DNA of 64,000 bases from Eukaryota sp. TZLM1-RC. Its lineage: Eukaryota; Metamonada: BaSk clade. The stretch spans positions 954,501-1,018,500 of the forward strand of contig JAUPSS010000007.1 in NCBI GenBank assembly GCA_040285825.1, written 5' to 3'. Under the pieces are notes generated by a model that was not told the DNA's origin, ran no database searches, and saw only the letters and a program-made list of their open reading frames with translations. The position numbers and the translations under genes are program-made. Numbering within the stretch: position 1 is the stretch's first letter; each line of letters begins with the position of its first letter. This document shows positions 8,973 to 18,166 of the stretch, in pieces.

Positions 8973-10409
8973 GAACCTACTGAGCAGTTACCTCATTAAA
9001 CTTCAATTATGTGATTTCGATTTGGATATTGTTAATTTCATTTGTTTCATTTGTATTCAATTTTGAAATACATCTACACCCTTTAACTTAATTAGTGTGA
9101 GTGTCAGTGCGAAATTAATGTCACTCACATTAATTTAATTTAGGTGTGGTGAAATTTGAGGATGTAATGACATTAATTTGGAACATGAAACTATGTCATA
9201 TTCTTTCCTACTGTTTCGGTTTTATACTGTTGTAGTAAAGTTTTTGATAAAATTTAGCTGTATTTTTAAGTTCTTGTCATAATTTGTTCTTTATTATGCA
9301 ATTCCGATCACCTATTCAAGCTTTTTTCACTCGAATATCCACTATTCAGTCATTTTAACTATTGAAAAAGTCAACAAAATCCGAAATAAAGACGGTTTGA
9401 CCTATGCAAGAGTGGCCATGATCCGCTATGGACTTGCACTCAATGTTACGGGTTGGGAAGTTTGTCAACTGTGGCCTGTGTTGCAAAACATTGTACGATT
9501 ACACAATGTCCACTTTGAAGGTAAACCACTAGGAAATTGGTTTTTGGAAATTAGTTAAATAAACAATAAATTAATTTATGAAGTTGGTGACATTAATTCG
9601 GAACTTTCCAAATTGATGTCACTTTTATTAATTTGGACACAATTTAATTTATGTAAGTTCGAGAATAATGTGAGGTAATTAAGGTAAACGGTGAAGTAAA
9701 ATTGTGTTTCGTAGACCATGGAATCATCTAAGCTTTGGAGAAGCCACGTTTGCAGTTGGATTTACCTTATTTGATTACCATTTTAACGTTTTATTATATT
9801 ATATTATTATATAAATTCATGAGGTATGGTATTTGTGAATAACCAGCAACTTTCCAAAAAAATCCTTCTTTATGTGGAAAAGAAAATGCTAATGTGAACA
9901 TTGTTATTAAGGAATTTATCAAAGATTGCATATGTTGGATGAAAACAACAGGAAATCAATAGAACGATTCGTTAGTGGTTTTGATGTTTCCTAAACAGAA
10001 TTTCCTCTGTTTACAATGTTTTAACTGAAGAAAAAACAGAGAAATCATATCTTTTCCATTTTCGAATGCCCATGGTAACCCACAAATTACACTTCTATTT
10101 CTTGACAATTGATTAATCTCGTGTTCACCTAAGCCAATGTTACCTACCCTGACGTATTTACTCAATCACATTTTGGGACAACTAAATGAAACTTAGAACA
10201 AAATGAATATGATTTATTGTAATTGATGATATAAAACACAACTCTTGATTACCAGAATTAATATACAATTCCAATCCCTCAACTTTGTTGATCTGAAAAC
10301 TGCAAATAAAAAGTCCCAGATATGTAAAATGAATAAAGATGCTTTATCGTGAAGTTCGATAAAAAGAATTATAAAAGAAAAGCCCACTACTATTTATTCA
10401 CGACTCACA
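8973..10409. other. Intergenic stretch, one unassigned open frame at 9313-9558 (+)
   Basis: Most of this AT-rich stretch shows nothing. One plus-strand frame (9313-9558) has non-random composition ('DGLTYARVAMIRYGLALN', then 'GWEVCQLWPVLQNIV') and ends in TAG at 9556-9558, but it has no good start and I recognise no family. It may be an exon or a gene relic. Two degenerate copies of TGACATTAATTYGGAAC occur near 9171 and 9588. A 69-codon minus frame at 9956-10165 has no supporting features. Confidence 0.3.
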
Positions 10410-11671
10410 CTATATATACATATCTGCTGGTATATTCTCTTCCTTCCTATGCATCACCTTGTCCATCGCCTCTTTAAGATCTGCATGTGTGACCTTCATG
10501 CTACGCTTCCTGAGAGCCAAGAGACCAGCTTCTGAACAAATAGCTTTGATGTCAGCACCAGACAAATCTTGTTTTGTCTGGACAAATTCTTCTAAATTGA
10601 CATCCTTATCAAGAGTCATTTTCTTGGTGTGAATATTGAAAATCATTCGCTTTGTATTGGCATCTGGCATTGGAAACTCAATCTTCCTATCAATTCTACC
10701 AGGTCTAATCAAAGCGGGATCTAGAGAGTCTATTCTATTGGTTGCCATGACCACCTTGACATCACCCCTGCTTTCAAAACCGTCAAGCTGGTTGAGAAGT
10801 TCAAGCATGGTTCTTTGGATTTCACGTTCTCCCGAGCTCTGAGAATCGTACCTTTTGGTACCAATAGCGTCAATCTCGTCAATAAAGACAATGGCAGGAG
10901 CCATTTCCTTGGCGGCCTTAAACAATTCCCGAACAAGCTTGGGTCCCTCACCAAGGTACTTTTGAATGAGTTCAGATCCAACAACACGGAGGAAAGTGGC
11001 TGAGGTTTCATTAGCAACGGCCTTGGCGAGCAGAGTTTTACCTGTTCCTGTGATGAGTAAAAAACCATGAGATTAACCATACCTGGGGCTCCATAGAGAA
11101 TAACTCCCTTGGGAGGAGCAATACCAATATCTTCGTAAAGCTCGGGGTTAGTGAGAGGCAGTTCAACAGCCTCTTTTAGTTCTTGTACTTGATCATCCAA
11201 GCCTCCCACATCAGCATATGTTTCTTCTGGTGCAGTCTCCACCTTCATCACGGATACCATTGGATCAGTTTCGTCATCGAGCACGCCCACAACAGCATGA
11301 GTCTTGTTGTGGATCAGTACACTGCATCCCGGAACCAAAAGATCACGATCTACAAAAGACATTATAGGGACATAAAACTCAGCACCCACGGATATGGATA
11401 TGATGCAATGGCTATCGGAGACAAGTTCTTCTAGTTGACCCACTTGCAGTGGAGAACCACGAATTTCGTCAAGCTTGGTCTTTGTTTCTTCTGCACGGAT
11501 GCCATAGAACTCAGCATGAGCATCCACAAGTTCTTGTTCCATTGTAAGATAATCTTTGACACGTTCCAATCGAAGTTTGCGAAGAAGACATTTAGAAGAA
11601 GGGTGTACCTGTGGAACTTTAGAAGCGGCTTCAGGACCGCGAGGACGTCTAGCTGCTTTTGCGGAAGTCAT
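10410..11671 (-). CDS. RPT2: 26S proteasome regulatory ATPase RPT2 (PSMC1)
   Basis: This AAA+ subunit of the 19S base unfolds substrates and gates the 20S core. Exon 1 is 11671-11083 and exon 2 is 11047-10410, giving 408 residues. It has an N-terminal coiled coil ('[16 protein letters not shown]'), an OB fold ('[18 protein letters not shown]'), '[16 protein letters not shown]', Walker A 'GAPGTGKT' across the splice, Walker B '[14 protein letters not shown]' and arginine fingers in '[17 protein letters not shown]'. The C-terminus '-ADMYI' is of HbYX type. The OB and coil sequence assign it to RPT2 rather than RPT1 or RPT3-6. It lacks the Met-Gly N-myristoylation start usual for RPT2 and has Ala instead of the usual first Pro in Walker A. 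It is divergent from ARP6. Confidence 0.95.
11048..11082 (-). other. 35-nt spliceosomal intron in RPT2
   Basis: On the minus strand it begins GTATGG and ends ACTCATCACAG. It interrupts the Walker A codons (phase 1), and removal restores G-A-P-G-T-G-K-T. Unspliced, the frame runs into non-homologous sequence, so splicing is required. Confidence 0.95.
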
Positions 11672-12284
11672 TAAAAGTGATGTTGTGAGGGAATTTTGTC
11701 AAATCCTGATTCATTCAAATTCAATCTGCAAATTATAATATTTTCGAGGTTTTTGTAAAATAGTTAAAAAATGTGCTGATTAACTCATCATTTTTTTAGT
11801 CTTTGAGCTGTTGACAGGAACACTTTACTGTTCATTGATAATCAGTTTGCAGCACGTCACTTCAGACAAACACAAACGATTTACTTCAATTGATTCATTT
11901 TTTCAATTTAGGTTACGGAAAACGGGGATTTGAATGTAGCTTTTCTATGTGACATGTATTGAAAGGAATGTAAGAGATGCAAATTTATTTATTTATTTGA
12001 ATTGTTTCAAATTCTATTGTACCATTTCTATTTTATAACTTCAACTAATGAGAAAATCACTTAAAAAATTGAATTAAAATTGCAGGGCAATAAAATCCAA
12101 CCCAGCACTTATAAGAATGACATCATGAATTAACCAAATGAGAGGGTGAAGTTAAGTAAAAAAAGGAGCTAAGGAACAAGATTTAGGAAAGGAAATGAAA
12201 ATCTTCCACTTCTCAACAACTCGGTCCCTCTACATCAGTGTAAAGAGGACACTTAGTTCATTGTTATAGACACTTTCTGTTAGA
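11672..12284. promoter_or_regulatory. Shared upstream region of RPT2 and ARP6
   Basis: This 613-bp AT-rich stretch lies between divergent genes. I see no ORF, repeat or RNA gene. It ends in CACTTTCTGTTAG directly before the ARP6 ATG, very like the sequence preceding the YIPF ATG at 21246. Confidence 0.4.
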
Positions 12285-13397
12285 ATGGCCTCCCTTCTTC
12301 GATCATCTACACAAGTACTTTCCATTGATACAGGTGCCTATTCAATTAAGGTTGTAAACCAAGGGGTCTCCACATTGTTCCCAAATCTGGCTCTAGGAGC
12401 CACTGAGTTCAGAAGTGTTCCTTCTGATTTCAAATCACTCTCAATCGATTGTGCTGATGATACAGTCCATATACCTGTTCAACGAGGATACATAACCAAT
12501 TTTGAACTACAGGAAGCCATATGGCGTAAACATCTAGGTCCTGATGGACTTGATGTTGATCCTATAACAACTAGAATTGTTTATTCACAACCATTATTTA
12601 ATTTTGAATTTTGTAGAAAAAACCTTGTTCATACATTTTTCAGACAGTTTGAATCGCACGCTGTATCGTTCCCAACATCACCATTTCTTTCAATGTTCTA
12701 TGCCTCCTCACACTTTGAGAAGACTTTTGGAACATCAATAGTCATTGATATGGGACATTCTGCAACATGGATTTCTGTCTTCATCAATGGTATACTTCAA
12801 TGGGAAAAGTGCAGAAGGTTGGATATAGGAGGTGAGCTTCTTGATAGATTACTACAATATAGACTATCTATCAAGTATGGGGTTGAGTTGAATGTATTGT
12901 CCTCTAGAACAATCAAGGAGCAAATGTGTAGGGTCTCTGATAATTTTGTTACAGAAATTGATGAAATAGAACAGGTACATTGTGGTATTTATAACAACAC
13001 AGAGGTAGCTCTTGATACAGAAATCATTTATATACCAGAGTGTTTTTTCAAACCATATTTGGCCAATGTAGAACAGATCGGTCTTGTTGAAACAGTGCTA
13101 CATGCCATAAATAGTTTAGAAAGTCCTGAATTTGTTGTTGGTACGATACTACTGGTTGGAGGATCTTCCAAGTTCAAGAACTTTCCACAGAGGCTTGAGG
13201 CTGAACTAAAGTCCAATCTTCCTGAAAAATTATCTGCACAATTAGTAGTCAATCATCCCCCAGAGCCAGAGTTTGCTGCAGCAAGGGGTGGGAGTCTTTG
13301 GTCCACACAACAAGATTCGTTGGATGTATCTCTCTCGTATGGTGAGGTCATGAGTAGCAGATGGAATAGTTATCAGTGGAAGACCAATTTGAGGTAA
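12285..13397 (+). CDS. ARP6: Actin-related protein ARP6
   Basis: This nuclear actin-related protein of the SWR1/SRCAP complex helps deposit histone H2A.Z. The 370-residue actin fold contains phosphate-loop 1 'LSIDTGAYSIKV' (residues about 13-24), the ARP6-like 'RGYITNFELQEAIW', phosphate-loop 2 'IVIDMGHSATWISVF', 'DIGGELLDRLLQYRL' and 'TILLVGGSSKFKNFPQRL'. The C-terminus 'EFAAARGGSLWS' corresponds to the ARP6 'YAWEGGKL' region. Length (yeast and human about 400-440) and lack of long inserts fit ARP6 better than ARP4, ARP5 or ARP8. Start and stop are unambiguous. No intron is seen. A SNF5-family gene also lies in the window, but the two belong to different remodellers. Confidence 0.88.
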   Translation: MASLLRSSTQVLSIDTGAYSIKVVNQGVSTLFPNLALGATEFRSVPSDFKSLSIDCADDTVHIPVQRGYITNFELQEAIWRKHLGPDGLDVDPITTRIVYSQPLFNFEFCRKNLVHTFFRQFESHAVSFPTSPFLSMFYASSHFEKTFGTSIVIDMGHSATWISVFINGILQWEKCRRLDIGGELLDRLLQYRLSIKYGVELNVLSSRTIKEQMCRVSDNFVTEIDEIEQVHCGIYNNTEVALDTEIIYIPECFFKPYLANVEQIGLVETVLHAINSLESPEFVVGTILLVGGSSKFKNFPQRLEAELKSNLPEKLSAQLVVNHPPEPEFAAARGGSLWSTQQDSLDVSLSYGEVMSSRWNSYQWKTNLR

Positions 13398-13994
13398 TCA
13401 ATAAAAACCTCCCTGTACTGTGGCACTTCATAAGATATAAGTTTACTTCAAACAGCCTAAGCTTTTTGACAAGACATATTGTTGATCTAAGAATGTGGTG
13501 GTGTATGGAGGGGTGAAGTTGGGAAGATAAACAACTCACCTACTATGAACCACATGGTGTTTCCACAACACCAAGGCTTAACTAGGAGCTAACTCAAGAA
13601 CTGAGAGCGTCCCAGTGTTCTTCATTCAAGACTGCCAAACAGCTCAGAACACCCAGAAAATGTGTTGTGGATAATAAACTGTTTTTGTATTTTTTAAGGT
13701 TCAGAAGTGTTTTTTTATAAAAAATCTTAAATGAAATCTTAGTTTTCATAAATGAATATCATCATTCAACAAAATCAACTAGAAACGAATAGAATTTTAT
13801 GCAATGAAGCCAGATGACGTCATCAAACTCGTCATCAAATAAATAAATAAAAAAATAAAAAAATAAATCATTTATACCAACTACCTGGAGAACGGTTGCA
13901 AAATTCAAAAACAAAGTTTTCCCTCCACCAGTCCAAGATTTACTTTGACACGTATTTTTCTGCATTATTAATTTTATTAAAAACCAATAAATCA
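13398..13994. other. ARP6 3' flank with A/T simple repeat and RLE scrap
   Basis: The region 13398-13835 shows nothing coding. An (AAAT)n-type simple repeat occupies about 13838-13870. A minus-strand scrap at about 13866-13950 reads 'GGGKTLFLNF', which resembles the 'GGGKNFIYEF' motif of nearby RLE elements and is probably a detached piece of the copy at 13995. Confidence 0.45.
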
Positions 13995-14890
13995 ACATCT
14001 AAATAATCCATCTCTCCCAAAACAAACACTAGATGCAACTCTCTCATATTGAGATCCAAGAGAAAGCAAAGCATTAGAAACCATCTTCAACATCCCCTTA
14101 AAAAAACAAAACACAATTCTATTTTGCCAAAACTATTTGTTGAAATTTCTGTCAGTTCTTCTCTTTACAATCATTCCAAAATCTGCCAAAAATCGTATAG
14201 CCGATGGAGCAAGTGAACCAAAAAGAGAAAATACAAATGGATACAAATTGTATTTTGCATGCTGTAGACTGGCCAATTTGGACAAATGTTCATTGTATTT
14301 TTTGAATTTGAAATTTTCAGCGTTTGAAAGAGGATTATGAATTTCAGAATTAACAAGCCTTTCATTTGAGGCATTACAAGGATCAATTGACATTACTTCC
14401 AATAAAATGAAGCTTCCATCTAATCCTATCTAGGTAATATAACATCACCTCTATTATTCTTATGAAAATCATCTTCAGCATCAAACAGATTTGACAACAG
14501 AGGTTCCAAGAAGGATTCAATTCTATGAGATTTACACATACAATATAACTGGTCTCTTACAGCATCATGAACCTTGCTTCTAAAAGTAATAAAATGTTTA
14601 CAATTTAACAAATGAGTAGTTGTAATTTCTCGAGAACATTTACAAATTAAATTATGAGGTAAATTATCAGGCCAGAAAAAGGAACGAAATCTCATATTCA
14701 GAGTCCAAGCAGAACCGGATAAGAGAGTACCATAAACTTGTGGAATTGTTGTTACTAAGGCAGAAGAAGTACTGTCACACATATCTTGTAAAAGATTTGC
14801 AAAAGCGGGATTCTTTTTCTTGGCCAAGCCAAGTCTAACATCAAAGTCCAAGCTTCCAGGTACTATTCTTGAACTATTATTGATTATTAC
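13995..14890 (-). mobile_element. RLE-type non-LTR retrotransposon, subfamily E-like 3' half
   Basis: The minus strand reads 'DVRLGLAKKKNPAFANLL', then the finger 'LICKCSREITTTHLLNC', 'FRSKVHDAVRDQLYC', the RLE entry 'RGDVILP', 'FKKYNEHLSKLASL', 'YPFVFSLFGSLAPSAIRF' and the tail 'FWQNRIVFCFFKGM'. A frame change near 14430 and stops near 14130 and 14030 inactivate it. The 5' truncation is near 14890. Confidence 0.78.
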
Positions 14891-14926
14891 TTATACTTTC
14901 TTTGACTTTGACTTCCTTTGACCATA

Positions 14927-15085
14927 TTTGCTGCTGTAAATTCACTCAAAAAAAGGTTGTATTTATGATCTATTGAAATGTGCTCATCATCCAGTTCGTG
15001 TAGAACCACTGCTCGAAGAATTAATTTTCAGTTTAAGCCAAAAATGAGGTAAAATGCCATGTGCATGGTATGATAGAACCTAATG
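14927..15085 (+). repeat. RLE finger-region fragment, repeated at about 43428-43600
   Basis: Nucleotide similarity to 43428-43600 runs from the finger Cys/His segment through a shared tract (TGCTCATCATCCAGT). Both copies carry stops. The next 190 bp (15086-15275) show nothing recognisable. Confidence 0.6.
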
Positions 15086-15320
15086 AATAATCGATTGTTT
15101 CACCTTAAAAAATACTGCTTAGAGTCGTTAAAAATTTAATTCAATAACACAAGCTATAAATTTGTTTGACTAAACAAACTTGAACTTACTAAGGATTGTG
15201 CGATATAACAAATAACTGAGCCAACTCTGCGTGCACACCATGTGAGCACTGGAGACCTTGCAAACAAGTGATGAACAATTAAAGCAGTATTTATAACACT
15301 TTTCAACCAAATTCTATTGG

Positions 15321-15488
15321 TTTGACACAAACTCCTGAAAAAACTTCATGAATTGTCCAACTAATAAAAAACAAAAAAAGAATTTAAACTAATGATCACG
15401 TGATGTTACACGTGACAGAACAGGAAAGTATTATTTAGCTAGAACTTGTGGATGTCCAAAGTTTGACACAAACTCCTGAAAAAAACTT
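15321..15488. repeat. Direct 27-bp repeat flanking a CACGTG pair
   Basis: TTTGACACAAACTCCTGAAA, followed by an A run and CTT, occurs at 15321 and again at 15462. Between them CACGTG occurs at 15397 and 15409. The block sits in the 15086-15646 gap downstream of the WW gene. Function is unknown. Confidence 0.5.
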
Positions 15489-15646
15489 AATAGTCTAACC
15501 GATTGTATTTTTCAATAATATAGTTCCCAAACATTTTTAAATTGAATCAAATAATTAAAGGTAGTGTTAAAGGGTACCCCAAACCCCGCATCCCAGGCAG
15601 AATTCATTTCGTGCTCTTTTAATTTGAATTGAATATTGAAAAGAAA

Positions 15647-16636
15647 TTAAATAATTCGAGCCAAATGACGAACCTTACTCGAAACATCTTTTTCAAAGTA
15701 TTTTTTCCTTGTACTTTGCAAAGTTCTCGGAGTCTTCACTGGTCCGTCCAAAATGACGTCATCAGATAGGTCAAAATCTAGTGCAATATTGAGCTCTTCT
15801 TCACTATTCTGATCAGCTTCCATTTCCTCACCATTCAAATATCGCTCACCCAAATCAATCGCCCTGTCAATCAATCTTTTTTGATTGACTTCCAAAGACT
15901 CCAGAGCACTAGCAGCAATACTGGGACGCTGAATTAACCACTCTCTACTTACTGGTAATGTTAAACTTTTTTGTTTTGTTATAAAATTAAAAAAATACTC
16001 ACCATCTCCAAACTCCATCCAAGCCGAGTCCACACTACCAATCTCAAAAGGGAAACAGTCAGAAAGGTTTCTAAAAATAGTAACAGTGTGATTGAATGTT
16101 GCTAAATCAGGATGAGTCAAAGAGACTGTTCCATCGTCCCTTTTCCATGTCCAGTACGGAGAAGTAGAATGGAGTGACCAGCCTTCCGGAAGAGGGTCTG
16201 ACAGCAAGTCTTTCACAATCCAGAGCAAGTGTGGTTCAGAATGTGTATTGATACCTAGCATCTGAGACGCTCTGGTAACATCGCTGGGGGTTAGAGTGGT
16301 GGTCGCCAGATCAGGAATGAGTAGTTGCTGGAGTTGACCTTGTAGGTGTATGGGCAGGGATTTAATGTCTACATGGTCAAGGCTTTGGTTAGGAGCGGTT
16401 GTTATGATGTAGGATACAATGTCGCGATAGTAGGACTCCGCAGGATGTTTCCTAGTAGTTTCATCGTTTAAGGAGTCGTAGTAAAATACATCATCGTTTT
16501 CATCCAGGAATTCAACCCAGTGAGGTGGTAGTGGTGCAGTTAAAAAAAGTTCAACAATGAAAGCAAGGGCAGGGAACTCATGGAGAGAGAAGCCTAAAAC
16601 ATGTGCAGCAGCACAGAGATCTGCGTTGTGACTCAT
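15647..16636 (-). CDS. WW-domain protein, CEP164-like
   Basis: This is a 329-residue protein with up to three WW-type modules. The first (about 1-75) has the CEP164-style layout: a short helical lead ('AAAHVLGFSLHEFPALAFIV'), then 'APLPPHWVEF', 'DDVFYYDSLNDETTRKHP' and 'ESYYRDIV'. The second repeats it ('ASQMLGINTHSEPHLLWIVK', 'DPLPEGWSLH', 'TVSLTHPDLATF'). A third, weaker one reads 'DSAWMEFGDGEYFFNFITKQ'. A helix-acidic-basic tail follows. CEP164 is a distal appendage protein that recruits TTBK2 through its WW domain to start ciliogenesis. This protein is much shorter and lacks the long CEP164 coiled coil, so family membership, not orthology, is claimed. The start is the ATG at 16636; no intron is needed. 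Confidence 0.65.
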   Translation of the reverse strand: MSHNADLCAAAHVLGFSLHEFPALAFIVELFLTAPLPPHWVEFLDENDDVFYYDSLNDETTRKHPAESYYRDIVSYIITTAPNQSLDHVDIKSLPIHLQGQLQQLLIPDLATTTLTPSDVTRASQMLGINTHSEPHLLWIVKDLLSDPLPEGWSLHSTSPYWTWKRDDGTVSLTHPDLATFNHTVTIFRNLSDCFPFEIGSVDSAWMEFGDGEYFFNFITKQKSLTLPVSREWLIQRPSIAASALESLEVNQKRLIDRAIDLGERYLNGEEMEADQNSEEELNIALDFDLSDDVILDGPVKTPRTLQSTRKKYFEKDVSSKVRHLARII

Positions 16637-16819
16637 TCAGGGTCATATGACTTATTAAAATATGAAATAAGATTTCCATCTTTTGAATAAGTCATATCAT
16701 GACATCTTTAAACATGTTCTTTTACCAAAATATGAACTTTATTCAGGCCAAGAGCATTGCACAACTCAATTTTAAATATGTTATGCTATCAATATTCTCT
16801 GGGAGTTCTTTGGTTCTCT

Positions 16820-17215
16820 TTGTGTTGCTTGTGAACAAAATTTTATTGAAAATTTTGTAGATTTAACTAATAGTGCACCAAGAAAACTGTCATCTGAGAC
16901 ATTGAGCAAGTTTTTTTTGAAGATAAGTGCTTCGATAACAAGTGCACCAATGACGTGTCTACTTTAAATCCAGGAGTCAAAGCTCCCAAAGCTCCCAATA
17001 ACCAAGAAACTGTAGGCAAAGTCAAGATCCTTTATCCTTATGAAAGTCCAATAATGTACCACAATTGTTATGGAGATTATTGAAAAAGCCATCCATTGAT
17101 GATCAGAAGTATTTTCAGTGATCAAAAAACGACCACGCGGAAAGTCTGCAACTTTTTCTGGTCATATCAAAGCTGCGGTTTTTTCGTTAGAGGATTGTTT
17201 AATTTTATTAACCAA
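16820..17215 (+). repeat. Unknown repeat X, copy 1 (inverted relative to 44630-45020)
   Basis: The plus strand preserves broken coding phrases ('FVDLTNSAPRKLSSETLSKF', then 'GKSATFSGHIKAAVFSLEDC'). They match the minus strand of 44630-45020 ('VDLTNDAPREVKYEKFSKL', 'INHVKTAVVSIEDCLILF'). Both copies are full of stops. I do not recognise the protein; it could be the N-terminal part of a transposon ORF. The copy ends where the inverted-repeat element at 17224 begins. The stretch 16637-16819 upstream of the WW start shows nothing else. Confidence 0.55.
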
Positions 17216-17223
17216 ATTTTATT

Positions 17224-17643
17224 AGAGACTGACTTAATCCAAAACTAGTTACAAAATTGATACAAAATCAATCTCCTCACTTGTTCTATGATGACTTCAG
17301 TCACATCCAAATGTTCTTGATACTGGATAATAAAGATCATTTTATTGTTGACTACTGTTTACTGTCTCTCTTACATGCTTAAACAACGATGGGTCTCTCC
17401 TTTGTCTAATTTGTTTATTCTTTGATCCTGGTGGTCTACCTCTGGTGCGCTTTGTTGCAACAACAGGTGGTTGTGGACCTTTCAAGCCAATATCTAGAAG
17501 TTCTTTCAGCTTTGGGAGAATCATCACCTTGCTGGTTTCCGAAAGCATATGCAGTTCATTCAACACCACATCAGTATATCCAGTAGGAGATTGATTTTGT
17601 ATCTAGTCAATTTTGTAACTAGTTTTGGATTTAGTCAGTCTCT
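17224..17643. mobile_element. 420-bp inverted-repeat DNA element (Mutator-like derivative)
   Basis: The terminal inverted repeats are 17224-17277 and 17585-17643. They match except for one substitution and a 5-nt indel. The interior carries a short minus-strand ORF resembling Mutator-like transposase C-termini. No convincing target duplication is visible, although the insertion seems to cut repeat X. It is non-autonomous. Confidence 0.7.
17342..17569 (-). pseudogene. AT-hook fragment, probable MULE transposase C-terminus
   Basis: This 75-residue frame lies inside the inverted-repeat element. It has 'KRTRGRPPGSKNKQIRQRRD', a canonical AT-hook (RGRP core), followed by 'PSLFKHVRE'. An AT-hook followed by RDPSxF is, to my knowledge, recurrent at the C-terminus of Mutator-like transposases in fungi and protists. 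The catalytic DDE domain is absent, so it can be at most a DNA-binding remnant. Confidence 0.5.
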
Positions 17644-17840
17644 TTTTTTAATAGAGTTAATTGATGATTCTTCGTGACTTGTATAAATAGAAGTAAAGTA
17701 GAAGACATAACTGAATTCATGTGAACTGCATGTTGCTTATCATATAAAATAATTTCAAAGATTTTTTTAGAATTAACTGATATTGATAACTATTAATGAA
17801 TTAATATTTATCCAATTTTCACACTTAATAAAATAAATCC

Positions 17841-18060
17841 ATAAATAATGGGACGAAATTCAATGAACCAATTTGTTCTCTATAGATTCTTGATCTACTT
17901 GATGTCTAGCTGAAGCTTCTCTAATTCGATTGAAAAACTGAGGCCATCTATTAATAATGGCAAACTGTATTCGATAGCGCCATAAAAAGATACCAAACCT
18001 TTTCATTGTTTTTACTAGAACCATTTTTTCGAAATCATTCAAAAATGTTCATGCTTCCTC
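17841..18060 (-). mobile_element. RLE subfamily B tail fragment
   Basis: The minus strand reads 'LNDFEKMVLVKTMKRF', 'RWPQFFNRIREASARHQVDQ' and a final stop near 17860. This is the same C-terminus seen at 2100-2244, 30640-30810, 44090 and 57841. It is 5'-truncated. The stretch 17644-17840 holds nothing else. Confidence 0.75.
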
Positions 18061-18166
18061 TCATAGTTCTGCTTTTGTAGAAAATGAGAAAGTATTAAAA
18101 ACAAGTGGTCTATTTCTATCAGCATTTTTTTTAAAACTGGAATATTTATTGAGATAAAAAACCCAT

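Noticed and set aside
13838-13870. AAAT-rich block as a possible regulatory element
   Set aside because: It is a plain simple repeat in AT-rich DNA with no partner or positional conservation in the window.
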